Positions 11,319 to 23,017 of a stretch of 64,000 nucleotides of DNA are shown here, piece by piece; position 1 is the stretch's first letter, and every line of letters starts with the position of its first letter. Under the pieces are notes generated by a model. It was not told the DNA's origin. It worked only from the letters and a program-made list of their open reading frames with translations, and searched no databases. Both the position numbers and the translations under genes were made by a program. The stretch lies in NCBI RefSeq assembly GCF_963675165.1, contig NC_087382.1, positions 1,550,001 to 1,614,000 on the forward strand. Reading direction: 5' to 3'. The DNA comes from Halichondria panicea (Eukaryota > Porifera > Demospongiae > Suberitida > Halichondriidae).

Positions 11319-12660
11319 TAGCCTCGATCCCAGGCCGAGTTTTCACTTTTATAAAGGTTAGGCGAACAACTATAGGCCTGGTACTAGTTGTCTGCGCATG
11401 CGTCAGTCGTTCGTCAGATTCTGCATGACGAATGGATATTCTCGTTCACTTTCGTGACATTTATATTCGTGTACTATCGTGTACTAGAAGTCAGTTCCCG
11501 TTTTATCATTATTGGAATGGCTCTTAGCTGAAGCTTCTCTCTTCTCTGAAGCTTAGAAAACATTATTCTGAAGACTGAACAACAAGGGAAGAGGTATAAA
11601 GCTTTGTCAAGCTTGTTAAGGTCAGATATTTTTGTGTGGGCCCTATGCTATCAAGTCTTGTTCATGTTTGGTATTAAAGATCTAGGTAGACTATAGTATC
11701 ATCATTAATATGGTGGATCAAGTGAAGAGTGTGAGCTAGAGAACTTGGTGCTGCCATCATCAGCTCGTCGACAATGACACTATAACCTGTTTAATACGAG
11801 AAATTTAATATGTATAGATCTACACGTATTTTGAATGTCTACTTCTCTGTACAGGAGCAATGGCTATACTATCCAGCTATCCCAACATTGTTCCTCTTGG
11901 CTATATACTAACGGACGAGACTGGACAGTTTAAGGTAAGGGTTGAACCGTGTTTGGTTTCTTTAATATTGTCCTATACTTACAGGACTGCATGGAGTATG
12001 ACCTGCTCGTTCGAGCGTTGCTGGGTAGCTCAGAGGCATCAAGAGAATCTACGTTTTCTCAAGCAAAGTTTAACTGAGTTACGAGTTGGGGCCTAGAATC
12101 AGAAAAGTCCAGCAGCCTGCTAAATCGTTGAAACGTAATTTGAAGGCATTCAATCATCTTGAAGTTGCCCTGGGTCACTGTAATCGTGCTGCAGCACAAC
12201 TGGCAACTCCCCAGGCCCTTGTGAAGCAGCTCCCTGTGTACATCTTTTGTGTACTCACTCTGTGCATTTTCTGTGTACAAATTTCGATTATTTCGAATTG
12301 CATTGCATTATAAGAAAAGTGTGTAAGTACTGTGTACATAAATTACAGACCGCGGTCAGCCTGTGAATATCATTATAAACGGATTTTGCTATGTAGTGCA
12401 GCAGCAAGAGAGCTAGGTTGAGCCAGAAAGAGCTAAAATGAATAGCTAGATCTTTGATGGATGTTGGTATACATCATGGAAGAGACTGTCATCGGTGAGG
12501 TACAGAAAGTTCTAAAACAGGAGCACATCCAGTCACTTTGTACAGAGAAAGTTTGCTAGACTTAGACTAACACATACTAGGCGTTTTGTTTTTGCAGTAG
12601 GGAGTCTTACTGGGGTTCTTAGAAGAGAGAGCTTACTACCAGGCCTATAGCTAGCTAGCT
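11319..12660. mobile_element. Candidate TAGCCTCGA-related insertion, boundaries uncertain
   Basis: Left end TAGCCTCGATCCCAGGCCGA, then GAGTTTTCACTTTTATAA and CTATAGGCCTGGTA (about 11380). The string TACCAGGCCTATAG at about 12638, the reverse complement of the last, suggests the far end. If right, the small spliced frame at 11860-12077 lies inside the element. No target duplication was found. Confidence 0.35.
11860..12077 (+). CDS. Small two-exon hypothetical protein (55 aa)
   Basis: Exon 11860-11934 starts at an ATG six bases after a good acceptor (TTCTCTGTACAG), reads MAILSSYPNIVPLGYILTDE and ends at AAG|GTAAGG. Exon 11985-12077 follows TATACTTACAG and reads DCMEYDLLVRALLGSSEAS to a TGA. 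The intron is 50 nt, phase 0. A further coding-looking stretch in another frame follows at 12086-12230 (KSLKRNLKAFNHLEVALGHC) and could be another exon or the result of a frameshift. Function is not recognised. It may belong to the surrounding candidate transposon. Confidence 0.35.
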
Positions 12661-13153
12661 AACTGTAGCTTTTCACTTTTATTGACCCATGCTTGGTAAA
12701 AGTGCACCGTCAGCTCAATTAGCACTCGCCCGCAGACCCACTTAGTGGTTTTGCATATAAGGTCATGCTTTGCAAACTTCCACGAGATGCGATTCTCGAG
12801 GTAAGACGCTCCTTCTGTAATGTGCTCCTGATGTTATGAACACTCAATATTTAATAAGATGCACATTATGGCCATGCATGCAGGTCATCACCTCTCAGCT
12901 TCTCAAGCTCGCCTGACATCTGCAGCACACAATAGCCTGATAAGATATAATATTATTATCAAGAGTTTATTTCACCACAGATTATGAACGTTCATTGTGA
13001 CAGCTATATAATTATAATAGTACGCAACAAACAACAATAACTCACTAAATTGAACTGCATGTTGAGTTTTAATAATCAGCTAACACTATAGCTCTTATAG
13101 ACGCTTAGCATGTTAACTCAATAAAGCTAATAGTGTACAAAATAGTGTATTGG
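12300..13153. other. Intergenic, array 3' flank
   Basis: No gene seen. The stretch 12.85-13.15 kb is related to 3.03-3.2 and 10.98-11.3 kb (downstream flank of array exon 5) and includes GTAAGACGCTCC, shared with 3.7 and 28.6 kb. Confidence 0.45.
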
Positions 13154-14660
13154 TTAGTTATTGATGATAGCTTCCTCATAGAAGGTCCATGCCATCAACT
13201 GACCAGTCTGTATAATTATTATAATTATAAGAGAGAGAAAGAATAACATGTTTTCATGACTGTGCAGTACAAGTAATTATAGCCAAACTTTTGCCGTTGT
13301 ATTTTGTAGTTATCAGAGTTATATAATAGTGCCACAATTAAGCTGACAATGCATGCACTTACCCAGGACACAGTGGCAATTAGTGCTCCTGCAAACGCCA
13401 AGTTTACAGGATGATAGAAGGCATGACCATAGGTTGATTGGTAAATAATGAAGCTTCCTGCACCGAATAAGATCATCCCAAGACAGAGAAGGAATAAAAC
13501 ACTGAACACTGTCGTCTGAGGAGATGTTAAAGAACACATGCAGTCATAAGTATATACATGTATTAATCGCATGTTGTCCTATTATTCACTGTGATTCGTA
13601 CAGTGATTAATTGCGTATCAGTAATTGCATGTCGTCATTAACGACGTGCAATTACTGCCTTGACGACCGCACGCTCGAATAACGGCCACGGCTAATTTTT
13701 TTACTGAAACTGCAGCTAAAAATGTCCTTAAAACTGCGTCACAAACGATTAACAATCAATAGTATGGCTATTATACTCGTGCAATAAGGGATTAATAGCA
13801 CTGGCAAGGTTAATAGCACTCGGCTACGCCTCGTGCAATTAGTAGCCTTGCCATTGCTTGTTACTCGTGCTATTAATCCCATAATTATTGCACTCTTAGC
13901 TAATTATACACATAGACATTATCATGACTGTGTATGTGTGTTGACAAATCACAGTTTGTAATGGGCAGAAAATACATTTTAACAGTATTAAACTAATCAC
14001 TCTCCAACAAAATCAGTTGGAAGTTCCAATGCAGAGAAATTGATCGTCTCTCCAGTCAGTGAGGTCTCTATAGATAAAGCATTAATGAGGATATACAATG
14101 GTCCTGAGGATCCTAATTGCAGATTGTGCACTGATAACAGCATGAACAGCTCCCAGCACGATGATTGGAATACCCAGCAGAGAGATGAACCAATGGGGGA
14201 ACCACGCAGAACCCACTAGTGTATAACCGTCGCCCTGGAAACAGGGGAGTAGAGTGCATGCACACAGATTATGGTAACACCAACTGAGTTACACATGCAA
14301 TACGTTCCAGTACTCTTGCAGCACTAGGTCAATGCCGGCATTGAATACGCATGCATATAATTATAACTGATATAGCTGTGTGTGCACACAGTCACATGCA
14401 CGCATATGTATACTTACAACAGTGGTCCATCCAAATCCGATCACAATGAGCAGCCAGGGTAGAATAGTGAAGCCAGCCAAGCCCAATCCAATCTGCAAGG
14501 TCAGAGATACATTAATAATTATTTCAATTCACAAGACTCTTGTCAAGAGCTGCATAAAATCATAAAAATTAATAAAATGCAACAACACCTTTCTTGCTAG
14601 TCCTTCCAACCTTTTAATTACAGCTGTAGTAGAAAAGAAGAGGCAGCAGGAAATCTTCAT
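13154..14660 (-). CDS. Four-TM membrane protein, array copy B (divergent, 5 exons)
   Basis: Same architecture as copy A but the most divergent copy. Exons: first exon ending at 14589, then 14418-14492, 14097-14234, 13363-13515, 13154-13207. All splice sites are GT-AG and phase 0. The usual exon 1 ATG is AGG here (14610-14612), so MLEGLARK becomes RLEGLARK. The frame stays open upstream to an ATG at 14658-14660, adding MKISCCLFFSTTAVIK and giving about 163 aa. Hydrophobic segments are kept in exons 2, 3 and 4. The loop in exon 4 is longer (QSTYGHAFYHP) and the end is MAWTFYEEAIINN. A TATA-like GATAAAAACA lies only about 30 bp upstream of the new ATG, leaving almost no 5' UTR, so the true start is uncertain. 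Intron 3 contains a hairpin repeat. Confidence 0.62.
13776..13894. repeat. Hairpin (fold-back) repeat in intron of copy B
   Basis: GTGCAATAAGGGATTAATAG ... and its inverse GCTATTAATCCCATAATTAT bracket a smaller inverted pair (ATAGCACTGGCAAGG / CCTTGCCATTGC). About 119 bp. Similar in style to 33914-34031. Confidence 0.65.
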
Positions 14661-14708
14661 AAAATTAATGTTTAGCACGAATATTGGTGTTTTTATCGAT
14701 GTCATCTC

Positions 14709-14753
14709 TAGCCTAGAGCCAGGCCGATTTTAATTGGCCAGGTCTCGAGGCTA
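14709..14753. mobile_element. TAGCCTCGA-family minimal palindrome
   Basis: Begins TAGCCTAGAGCCAGGCCGA and ends CCAGGTCTCGAGGCTA. Flanked by GATGTCATCTC and ATGTCGTCTC, followed by a partial repeat of the right end. It is the same insertion as 20214-20259. Confidence 0.65.
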
Positions 14754-15342
14754 ATGTCGTCTCGAGGCTAATGTCATCTCTAGACAACCTTTCCCCTTTA
14801 ATACTTTCTTGTGTAGAATTGTAGTGCATCAAAACAACATTCACAGAACAGGCACAGCATTGCATGTGTGAAACATAGATTTATGTGTTTGCATCTGTAC
14901 TCTGGAATTTGCAGTCCTCACAGGTATTGTTGCGGGGACTTAGCTTTTATGATATCTGTATTGCATTGCAGTAGCCAACAAAGTACTACCCAACAAAAAA
15001 TGTACAGAGCACTGAGGAATTATGACTAATTTGTATACAGAAGATATTTAATATAGTGATTTACCTCGACAGTCACACAGACATGATGTGATGATGAGTC
15101 TGATATATATAGGGTATCCATGGCATAGCATGTAATGAGTGTGAGAATTAAAGTTGCGTCAGGTCTGAAAAATCATACCCTCAACAATTGAATTTTAGGA
15201 GAAATACCTTGGTGTTCAAGTGGTTGTATATAGGCACTCTCACATTCAACATTGAAACTTAAGACACATGTATAGTTTCATGTGAGTGTTGAACTGTGAG
15301 TCAGGTTCTGTATCAGTAATACACGATACAACTGGTTAACTA

Positions 15343-15525
15343 CAGTGCAACCCCATGTTAGCAACCACATCTGAATAAAGGCCAGCTGCTATGTAACGGC
15401 CAGGCATCCAGGTCCCAAATGAACAGTTTGTGTATAAAACAACCTCTCAACAAAAGCCATGCACCTCTGTATAAAGGCCAAAACATTGTTCCCCAAAGGT
15501 GTCCGTTATAGAGGGGTTCCACTGA
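15343..15525. mobile_element. CAGTG-terminal MITE
   Basis: Left end CAGTGCAACCCC, right end GGGGTTCCACTG, with inverted internal matches (AACGGCC.. / ..TCCGTTATAG). A second copy lies at 20837-21015 in the duplicated segment, and a diverged one near 49440-49635. Confidence 0.7.
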
Positions 15526-15700
15526 CTGCATATCAGTTATTTAGCAAATTAATGTGTGCCGGCATGCACAACAATAAAGCAACTCAAGGCTCTTTACGTT
15601 CAAATGCACGAACGTATATTGAGTGAATTACTCAACCCAGAGCATCTATATATATATAAGTGCACGAGCATTAAACATTAAAACACTTATTGCTATAGAC

Positions 15701-16388
15701 AACAGTGAACAAGAAAGGTTAGCAAGAAGGAGGGAGCGAGAGTGACAGGCGTTGCAATTTTGTCTGTATGTATGTATATGTATGTTCTGCATCTCGAAGA
15801 CACTGCAGTTGTTTTTCAGGTGCATGGCCAATCTCTCCAGAACGTTATCATTTCAGACTCCACTATAGCCACAAAAATTGATCTCTGGAATAATGACATT
15901 GGAAAGTTGAACGTCGGATCGTCTTACCACTTCAAGCAAGTCATCGTCAGTCCTATCAAGATGAAAAATGTCTTCAGTTCCCAAAGCATGGAGCGACTAT
16001 TGAAGAGCTTCCTGATATTGGAACTGTGTCAGCTGATGATGTAAATACATACGACCAAATCAGTGACTCTGAAGTTGTAGGAGTACTATCATTTGACAAT
16101 TTTCTGATCTGCTTGGTCTGTAACAGCAAAATCCAACCAACAGATGACACATCTGGAACCTGCACAACTTGCTGTTTGGTTCAAAAAATCACCCTCTGCA
16201 AGAGACAAGTACAAGCTAAACTTCTACTTACCCGCCCCGGAGGAGACTATATCACACTAAGTGTTTTCGGTGATCATCTAAAGGAAATTTGTCTACAACA
16301 ACCAATAACTACAGATGCACTTCTGCAAGCCTCTCCTTTTAATTTTACATACAACCACCAGATTATCAACACTGTATCTCGGAATTAA
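15701..16388 (+). pseudogene. RPA/OB-fold ssDNA-binding-like protein remnant with frameshift
   Basis: Two overlapping open frames join by a single-base shift near 15980. The first (15742-16044 frame) contains TKIDLWNNDIGKLNVGSSYHF, a typical OB-fold strand pattern of RPA1-type ssDNA-binding proteins. After the shift the second frame reads PKHGATIEELPDIGTVSADD and then a zinc-ribbon pattern CLVCNSKI...CTTCC, followed by a second strand-rich segment. RPA1 C-terminal domains have such a ribbon in an OB fold (family knowledge). Just upstream, 15701-15745 encodes NSEQERLARRRERE then a stop, resembling the RLARRRER-type motif of Helitron-associated proteins; that link is weak inference. The segment has no counterpart in the duplicated copy at 21.2 kb, so it was gained or lost after duplication. 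Probably a mobile-element-derived pseudogene. Confidence 0.45.
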
Positions 16389-16830
16389 CTATTTCCCAGA
16401 ATTAACTGTGCTAATTCCATACTTTACTAATTCACTGTTTCAATTTTACAATTCATTGAAATGTTAACAGCAATTCGCTTGCTTGCCCCAAACATGCCCT
16501 GCATGCTCCTAGTCTATACTCTAGTTGTTCACCTAAAAGCGAAAACTCGGCCTATATAGTCTATGCCTGCGTGTTGATGAGTCTTAGGTATAATAATAGG
16601 GTATATCCATGGCATGGCATGCATATAGAGACAATTAAGATGGTGTGATGTACTGGGTGTGAGAAAGTTGTCTACATGCATGGGGAGGTCTAAAAGAGAT
16701 ATACCCTCAACAATCATAATTATTATGCATGCAAGATGGCGCGATCTATACTGGGTGTGAGAAAGTTGTGTCTGCATGCAGCCATGCATGGGGAGGTCTA
16801 AAAGAGATACCCTCAACAATCATATTATGC
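16389..16830. repeat. Intergenic with repeated TACTGGGTGTGAGAA motif
   Basis: Holds two copies of a roughly 85-bp unit (GTACTGGGTGTGAGAAAGTT ... GGTCTAAAAGAGATACCCTC) at about 16645 and 16745. Further copies lie at about 4370, 17605, 25190 and 35400. It is shared flanking DNA of the array units. No gene. Confidence 0.6.
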
Positions 16831-17580
16831 TAGCCTCGATTCCAGGCCGCTTGAAAAAGGCGGCCTGGTATACCTTGTATGCGCATGCGCGAAATAATTG
16901 ACAACAATTTCATCATACAAATTGTAAAAAAACGGCCAAATTTATACAAAAGGGTATGACAATGTGACCACAATGGCAGCTTTCAGAGACACTAATCAAA
17001 ATAGAATAATTATACTGCAGCAGTTCAGTGTTGCTTCTTCTAGCTCTGTTTATCAAAGAGACAGTTCAAGAAAACCTCCCAGACAGCTAGAGCTGCCAGC
17101 TAGGAAGAGTGGTGGACTTTTTAATACATCAGTAGATCTTGAGTGAATAACTTCCTGAGTGTCGAGTTAAAGCTTATTAAAAGCTTTCAGGAGTAATTAT
17201 TAGCTTCTTTATCTTCAGCAATGACTTCTTGTCGAACATAAAGGCAAGATTTAGTAGCAGAACACTTGCCTGGTCTATATTACCACAGCCTCATCAGGGG
17301 ACCCACAGGAACACATCATGCCGTTCCTATAACATCTGTAGCCTTACAGTGTAGGGTGTCGTTAAGTAGAGACTTGGCTTGATACAATAAAGGGCGTAAG
17401 AACTCAGTCATCTTTGCACAATACTCGGACTGTAAAATCAGAATACAAATAGTATACGGTTTATTTTACTGACAGTATCCACAAATACACGGATTACCCC
17501 CTTTTTGGGGTAATGTACACGCATGCGTAAACAAGGTATATACCAGGCCGCTTTTTTCAAGCGACCTAGAATCGAGGCTA
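16831..17580. mobile_element. TAGCCTCGA-family non-autonomous transposon, 750 bp
   Basis: Left TAGCCTCGATTCCAGGCCGC, right GCGACCTAGAATCGAGGCTA. Terminal inverted repeats extend about 60 bp, including GGTATACC and ACGCATGCGTAAAC-like strings. A short frame inside (16964-17146) has no transposase motif. It split two copies of the flank repeat described at 16389-16830. Confidence 0.7.
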
Positions 17581-17755
17581 AGTGTATGCTTGCAAGATGG
17601 TGCGATGTATATTGGGTGTGAGAAAGTTGGGTCTGCATGCAGCAGCCATGCATGGGGAGGTCTAAAAGAGATACCTTCAACAATTATTTATTTTTGGAGA
17701 ATTACTTTGCTGTGACCGAGTCTGTTTAACCTCGATCTCTCGTATACGTGTATAC

Positions 17756-17900
17756 GGTAGAATAGTGAAACCAGCCAAGCCCAATCCAAGCTGCAAGGTG
17801 TCGGACGTAATTATTAGCAACATGCATGCAATAGATACGAGAGCTGTAAATAGTAGCAATGTAAACGAAACAACACTTTTCTCGCAGGTCCTTCCAACAT
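17756..17900 (-). pseudogene. Array family 5' fragment (exon 1 and half of exon 2)
   Basis: Exon 1 (17877-17900) encodes MLEGPARK with a GT donor. Exon 2 begins after CTTGCAG and reads LGLGLAGFTILP, closest to copy B, but the match ends at about 17756 where unrelated sequence starts. Exons 3-5 are missing. A TATA box remains at 17998-18006. Confidence 0.7.
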
Positions 17901-17997
17901 TTAGAGTGTTTGAGTATAATATAGGTATAAGAAATCTTCAGGCAATCATGGATCAGTAGTTTTGCAGCATGTAAAATTATGAGACACTACTCTCATG

Positions 17998-18006
17998 TTT
18001 TTATAG
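17998..18006 (-). promoter_or_regulatory. TATA box upstream of 17.9-kb fragment
   Basis: The minus strand reads CTATAAAAA, about 98 bp upstream of the fragment's ATG, as in intact array copies. Confidence 0.5.
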
Positions 18007-18231
18007 AGGCCAGATCATCTCCTGAGACTTCTCTGGTGTCATAACTATGGTCCCTAGACACAAGAAGAATATGGCACTATATATACAGAATGTTGAATCA
18101 GTACTGTTCAGAGTATATCACTACAATCATGCAGGCTTCATTTCATGCATGCGCAAAAAGTCCGTGCACATAATTATACAATAGTCACACCCTATTATTC
18201 GTTTGTGTTGTTGACAATCTTTACCATAATT

Positions 18232-19003
18232 AACCCGAGGCGCGTGGGCGGCCACGGGTTATAGTAGTCGTTTGGTGTTTGTTTGTTTGTGACAGGTGAA
18301 TCTACTCACCTGGATGCCACAGCACTGCGTTTACAGCATGGATAGCCTTCATACAACAAGTTATTAATTTTAATAGTGGCAGAATTTCATGTTAAACCTT
18401 CGTTGTCAAATAAAAACGAGCAAAAGCTAAGAAGCTTGTGACTGGGTCTGCTTACCTGGATGCTCTAGCACTGCGTTTACAGCATGGGTAGCCTCCACAC
18501 AACAAGTCAGTACTTCTAATAGTGGCAGCTTTCGGTGTTAAAGCTTCGTTGCCTAATAAAAGCGAGCAAAATGTAGCTTGAACAAAACTTGCACATGCGT
18601 TACTTATAACTGAAGTGATTCTGTACCAGGTCCAGAAACAATGGAACAGGGTCACTAAAGTAGAAAGCTGTATATACCAGGAACAATATTGGAACAGGGT
18701 CACTAAAGCAGAAAGCTTGCTTTAGCTGACTGGGATCCATGCAGGACCTGGAGCCATACTTCTCTGAGACTCCATGCTTCTTTGCTGTCATCCTAATCCA
18801 CAGTGCATATATTTATAGTACTACTACCTGTTCTCAAATGTTTCAGCATGCCTCCAGTCTGGTTTAGTTTTATTGCTCCTGAGTTGCTGTGCAATTCATG
18901 CACGATGATGATAACAACATCACTATATGCACTGCATTATATCAGTCTTCTGGTTTCTTTATAATCATGTCACCAGCCGAGGGTTTGCACTTTAGTGCTC
19001 TAG
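18232..19003. mobile_element. Interspersed repeat, copy 1 (others at 43.7-45.1 kb)
   Basis: Runs from ACCCGAGGCGCGTGGGCGGC to GCACTTTAGTGCTCTAGTT. It matches, in inverse orientation, two copies in the attractin intron (43741-44462 and 44463-45125). Internal landmarks are ACTGCGTTTACAGCATGG and GAACAGGGTCACTAAAG. There is no long open frame; it is a non-autonomous element of unknown class. Confidence 0.7.
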
Positions 19004-20164
19004 TTATACTCCTTTGTAGTTTTAGCCACACCCTATAACGCGGAGAGTTTCACGCGAACATTTTCGTTTCCAATCGCTCTTACTGTTCTATCTATGGAAT
19101 CCAGTAGCTCTAAGAGAGTTATGCATGGGCCCTAGGCCTCCACCACACACATTTTTATTTAAACACATCTCATGCAATCTTTGAGGGATTCCTAAAGGTT
19201 ACTCGAATGACTTCTTGTTTTACTTACTGTAGCTTGTTCGAAAACCAAATTATTGTGTGCAGGCCTATAATAATTATATACTGTCTTGCTGATTCTGAAA
19301 CTACATTTTTGGGCACTATAGCCATGATGCGTAACAGCCGGACCTACATGCTTGTGGTTGATATGTGAGAACTCTATGCAGTGTGTGGGGGAATCTACCA
19401 TCAATACTTATCCCTTTCCAGGTCAATCGCAGGAACCTGGAACAGTTCCATCACTTTAGTTTGCATCTGAGCCCAACCCACCAAATTAGCTTGATGTTAT
19501 CGCCGCCCCCAATGAAGTGGCTATGGCTTGTAGAGATGGGCGTGGGTCAATGGCTGTGCACAAACTAATCATCGATTTTATGCCTTGCTGCTGCCTCGAT
19601 GGAAGTATGTGTGGCCTTTAAAAGCTGCACTCTGGTAAACTAAGCTGCTTAGCAAGCATGTAGACTATTGTAGAGCTTGTGTCCACTTGTGAAGTGCCTG
19701 CATGTGTAACACAAATGGCTTGCTGCTTCCTCTTCGAAAGCATTCTATGGCTACCAAGATAGTCCAGAGGGTCTACCAATTGATACTACTCAGTCCTACA
19801 CGCTGTAATAGCTTGTTTTAAACCTTTTTTTTTCAAGTGTCCTAATTGAACAGCTCAGCAGAACTTCAAAGGATAATCGGATTCATGATACTATCCAATC
19901 TGCCACAGAATCCAATATCATGCAACATTCACAAGTTGATAACACGCTCCCTCCCAGATTGTTGTTGTAAAATTTACAACAGTAAAGGGTTATCGGAGAC
20001 AAGAGTCTGCTTGGCAACAACAAGTATGATTACTAACGGTATATGCATGCATACGTCTTCTCAATTGATTTTTAAGAGTTAACTACTAGGTTACGTGTAT
20101 ATAGACCTAAACCCCCCTCTATGTTATGAGAAAAATCATATGAACACTCAATATTTAATAAGAT
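19004..20164. other. Intergenic, no gene seen
   Basis: No frame with recognisable content. The string TGGCAACAACAAGTATG ... TCTCAATTGATTTTTAAGAG at about 20010-20080 recurs at 2945-2998, another trace of duplicated flanking DNA. Confidence 0.45.
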
Positions 20165-21180
20165 TTAATAAAATGTTTAGCACGAAAATCGGTGTTTTTA
20201 TCGATGTCATCTCTAGCCTCGAGACCAGGCCGATTTTAATCGGCCAGGTCTCGAGGCTAATGTCATCTCTAGAACAACCTTTCCCCTTTAATACTTTCAT
20301 GTGTAGAATTGTTGGATTTAATAGTGCATCAAAACAGCATTCACAGGCAACACGCACAGCATTGTTTAGAACATAAATTTATGTGTTTGCATCTGTATAC
20401 TCTGGAATTTGCAGGTTTTGTTGCGGGGACTTAGCTTTTATGATATCTGTATTGCATTGCAGTAGCCAACAAAGTACAACCTAACCCTATACACCACAAC
20501 AAAAAATGTACAGAGCACTGAGGAATGACTAATTTGTATACAGAAGATATTTAAGTGTACCTATAGGGATTTACCTTGACAGTCACACAGACATGATGGC
20601 GTGATGATGAGTCTGATATAGGGTATCCATGGCATAGCATATGCATGAGTGTGAGAATTAAAGTTGCGTTAGGTCTGAAAGATCATACTCTCAACAATTG
20701 AATTTTAGGAGAAATACCTTGGTGTTCAAGTTGTACAGGTCAACATTGAAACTTAAGACACATGTATAGTTTCATGTGAGTGTTGAACTGCGAGTCAGGT
20801 TCTGTATCAATAATGAATGATACAACTGGTTAACTACAGTGCAACCCATGTTAGCAACCACATCTGAATAAAGGCCAGCTGCTATGTAACGGCCAGGCAT
20901 CCAGGTCCCAAATGAACAGTTTGTGTATACAACAACGTCTCAACAAAGGCATGACTGTATTATAAAGGCCAAAACATTGTTCCCCAAAGGTGTCCGTTAT
21001 AGAGGGGTTCCACTGACTGCATATCAGTTATTTTAGCAATTTAATGTGTGCCGGCATGCACAAGGATAAGGCAACTCAAGGTTACGTTCAAATGCACGAA
21101 GTTCAACGTATATATATTGAGTGAATTACTCAACCCAGAGCATCTATATAAGTGCACCAGCATTAAAACATGCACTTATT
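20165..21180. repeat. 1-kb segmental duplication, second copy
   Basis: Counterpart of 14675-15690, including the TAGCCTCGA palindrome (20214-20259, with 10-bp direct repeats ATGTCATCTC on both sides) and the CAGTG MITE (20837-21015). The array exon 1 that should follow is absent. Confidence 0.8.
20214..20259. mobile_element. TAGCCTCGA-family minimal palindrome, perfect 10-bp TSD
   Basis: Begins TAGCCTCGAGACCAGGCCGA and ends in its inverse. Flanked by ATGTCATCTC at 20204-20213 and 20260-20269. Confidence 0.8.
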
Positions 21181-21537
21181 GCTATAATTATAGGTGTTAT
21201 AACGGTTTTATTGCTGATCATGAAAAACTACCCTATATAGCTTCAAGCTGCACTTTTTAGATGGCAGAATGACTTAGATGATCATGAATCATGAGTATAA
21301 TTATTATTATATAATTATAAGGGGGAAAATAATTATATGCTGTAAAAACTTGCTATAATGTTGCACATGCACTTAACTGTTGACATTATGCATTATTCGA
21401 TAAATCTCATTATAGCTGCAAGTCACATGATCATGCATGCAGCAATATAGAGTAGTAATGTTTTGTTGAGTTTCATATAATTATTATAGCTATATCTATA
21501 GTCTGCATGCAAGTCCTTTCTTTGCATGTACTGTTAG

Positions 21538-22968
21538 TTAGTTACTGGCCCCGGGCACGTCATGATAAAAGTTCCATGTCATCATCACACCAGTCTGCAG
21601 AGAGAGAGAGTGCACAATGAATAAGTTTTAATAGTGTGAACAGTTTGCATACATGGCACAATATTCTCCCCTCTGTTATAACCCTTTCCTTGCCATTCGT
21701 GAAATCTGGAACAGGAGCGTCTTTAGGTCGATCAATTAGTGTGGATCCGGCCTCACCACGCCTCCAAGTCATTCTATTAGTCTAGATCCGGCTAGCAATT
21801 CTAGCTGGGACTCCCAGTTCTAGCTCCTTTTGTTTAGCGTGTCAGAGACTGGGAGAAGATGATTGGCACTCCCTGGCTCCTTTGGATGTACAGCTGTCCA
21901 GATCCCTAGAACATACCCTCCATTCTGACGAGTTATCAGTGCATAGGGTGCTTACTAGATTCTTGCCAGCCAGTACAGTTCAAGCTACACACAGCACCGC
22001 TCAACTATTCTCTACCCCATTATCTAGCTAAATCTGGTCCAACTAGACAGCAGACACAGCTAGTTAATTCAGTAAAGCCAGGGGTAGCCCTACTTCTACG
22101 GTTGTTCAGTACCCACGGTAACAATTCCTCTGGGCTGGGCTAACTAGTTGAGCCACGCCTCCCAATTCTCAAGGCTAGGTACATGTCTCTGTCTAGCTGC
22201 TTCTTCAGCTTCTTGCTCAGTTTTGTGAAAGGCCAGCTACTCAGGGGGAAGAGTCCAGATGAAAGTCTGGCAGCCAGGTGACGTCCAAACGGTCAGTTAT
22301 TCTTTCCACCAACTTTTTAATCTAGTCTAGTCCTGCTTGCACTGCTACTACTACTGCTGCCTACTGCTGCTACTCTTCCTAGCTAGTCAAAGGTTTCTTT
22401 TTTTTTTTTTTTTTTTTTTATAACTACATATGCACAAAGAGACATCAAAGCTTACATCAAAGGACACAGATTTTTAGCCTACTTGACTGATAAGGCGGTT
22501 ACCTAGACTACAGTTTGTTTGTCAGGGAGGAGCTCACATACAACTTCATCTAATTCATCATAACGATTCCTTACCCATTGTTGTAATTTCTACAACAGAT
22601 TGCCAAGGAAAGAGTTATGAAACAACAAATTATGCTATGGAACACTTAATAGACATGCATGCATGTAGTAGTTTAAGAATGTGGCAAGTATTATTATGTT
22701 ATGACATATGATAATAAGTTCCAGGAGTGGATCCAGCAGGGGTCCAGGGGGACCCGGTCCTTCTCTCTTTCTAACATGCATGCATGGGTAGTTCATTGGC
22801 ATGTCCACGATGTGGCAATCAAACTAGGATGCATGGCTATATATAATTATATATATATAGGCATGCAGACTCCATACACACGTATATATATATACTGACT
22901 ATAGTTTGATACAAAATGCATGACTGCATGATGAGAGCCATGCAGACTCAGCACCAAAACCCTCAAGA

Positions 22969-23017
<49 letters not shown>

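Larger units (their letters stand above)
14675..15690. repeat. 1-kb segmental duplication, first copy (other at 20165-21180)
   Basis: From GTTTAGCACGAATATTGGTG through CCAGAGCATCTATATA this segment is highly similar to 20.17-21.18 kb, in the same orientation. It starts at the putative promoter of array copy B. The copy at 20 kb lacks exon 1. Small indels separate the two. No gene inside; a TAGCCTCGA palindrome (14709-14753) and a CAGTG MITE (15343-15525) lie within and are shared by both copies. Confidence 0.8.
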
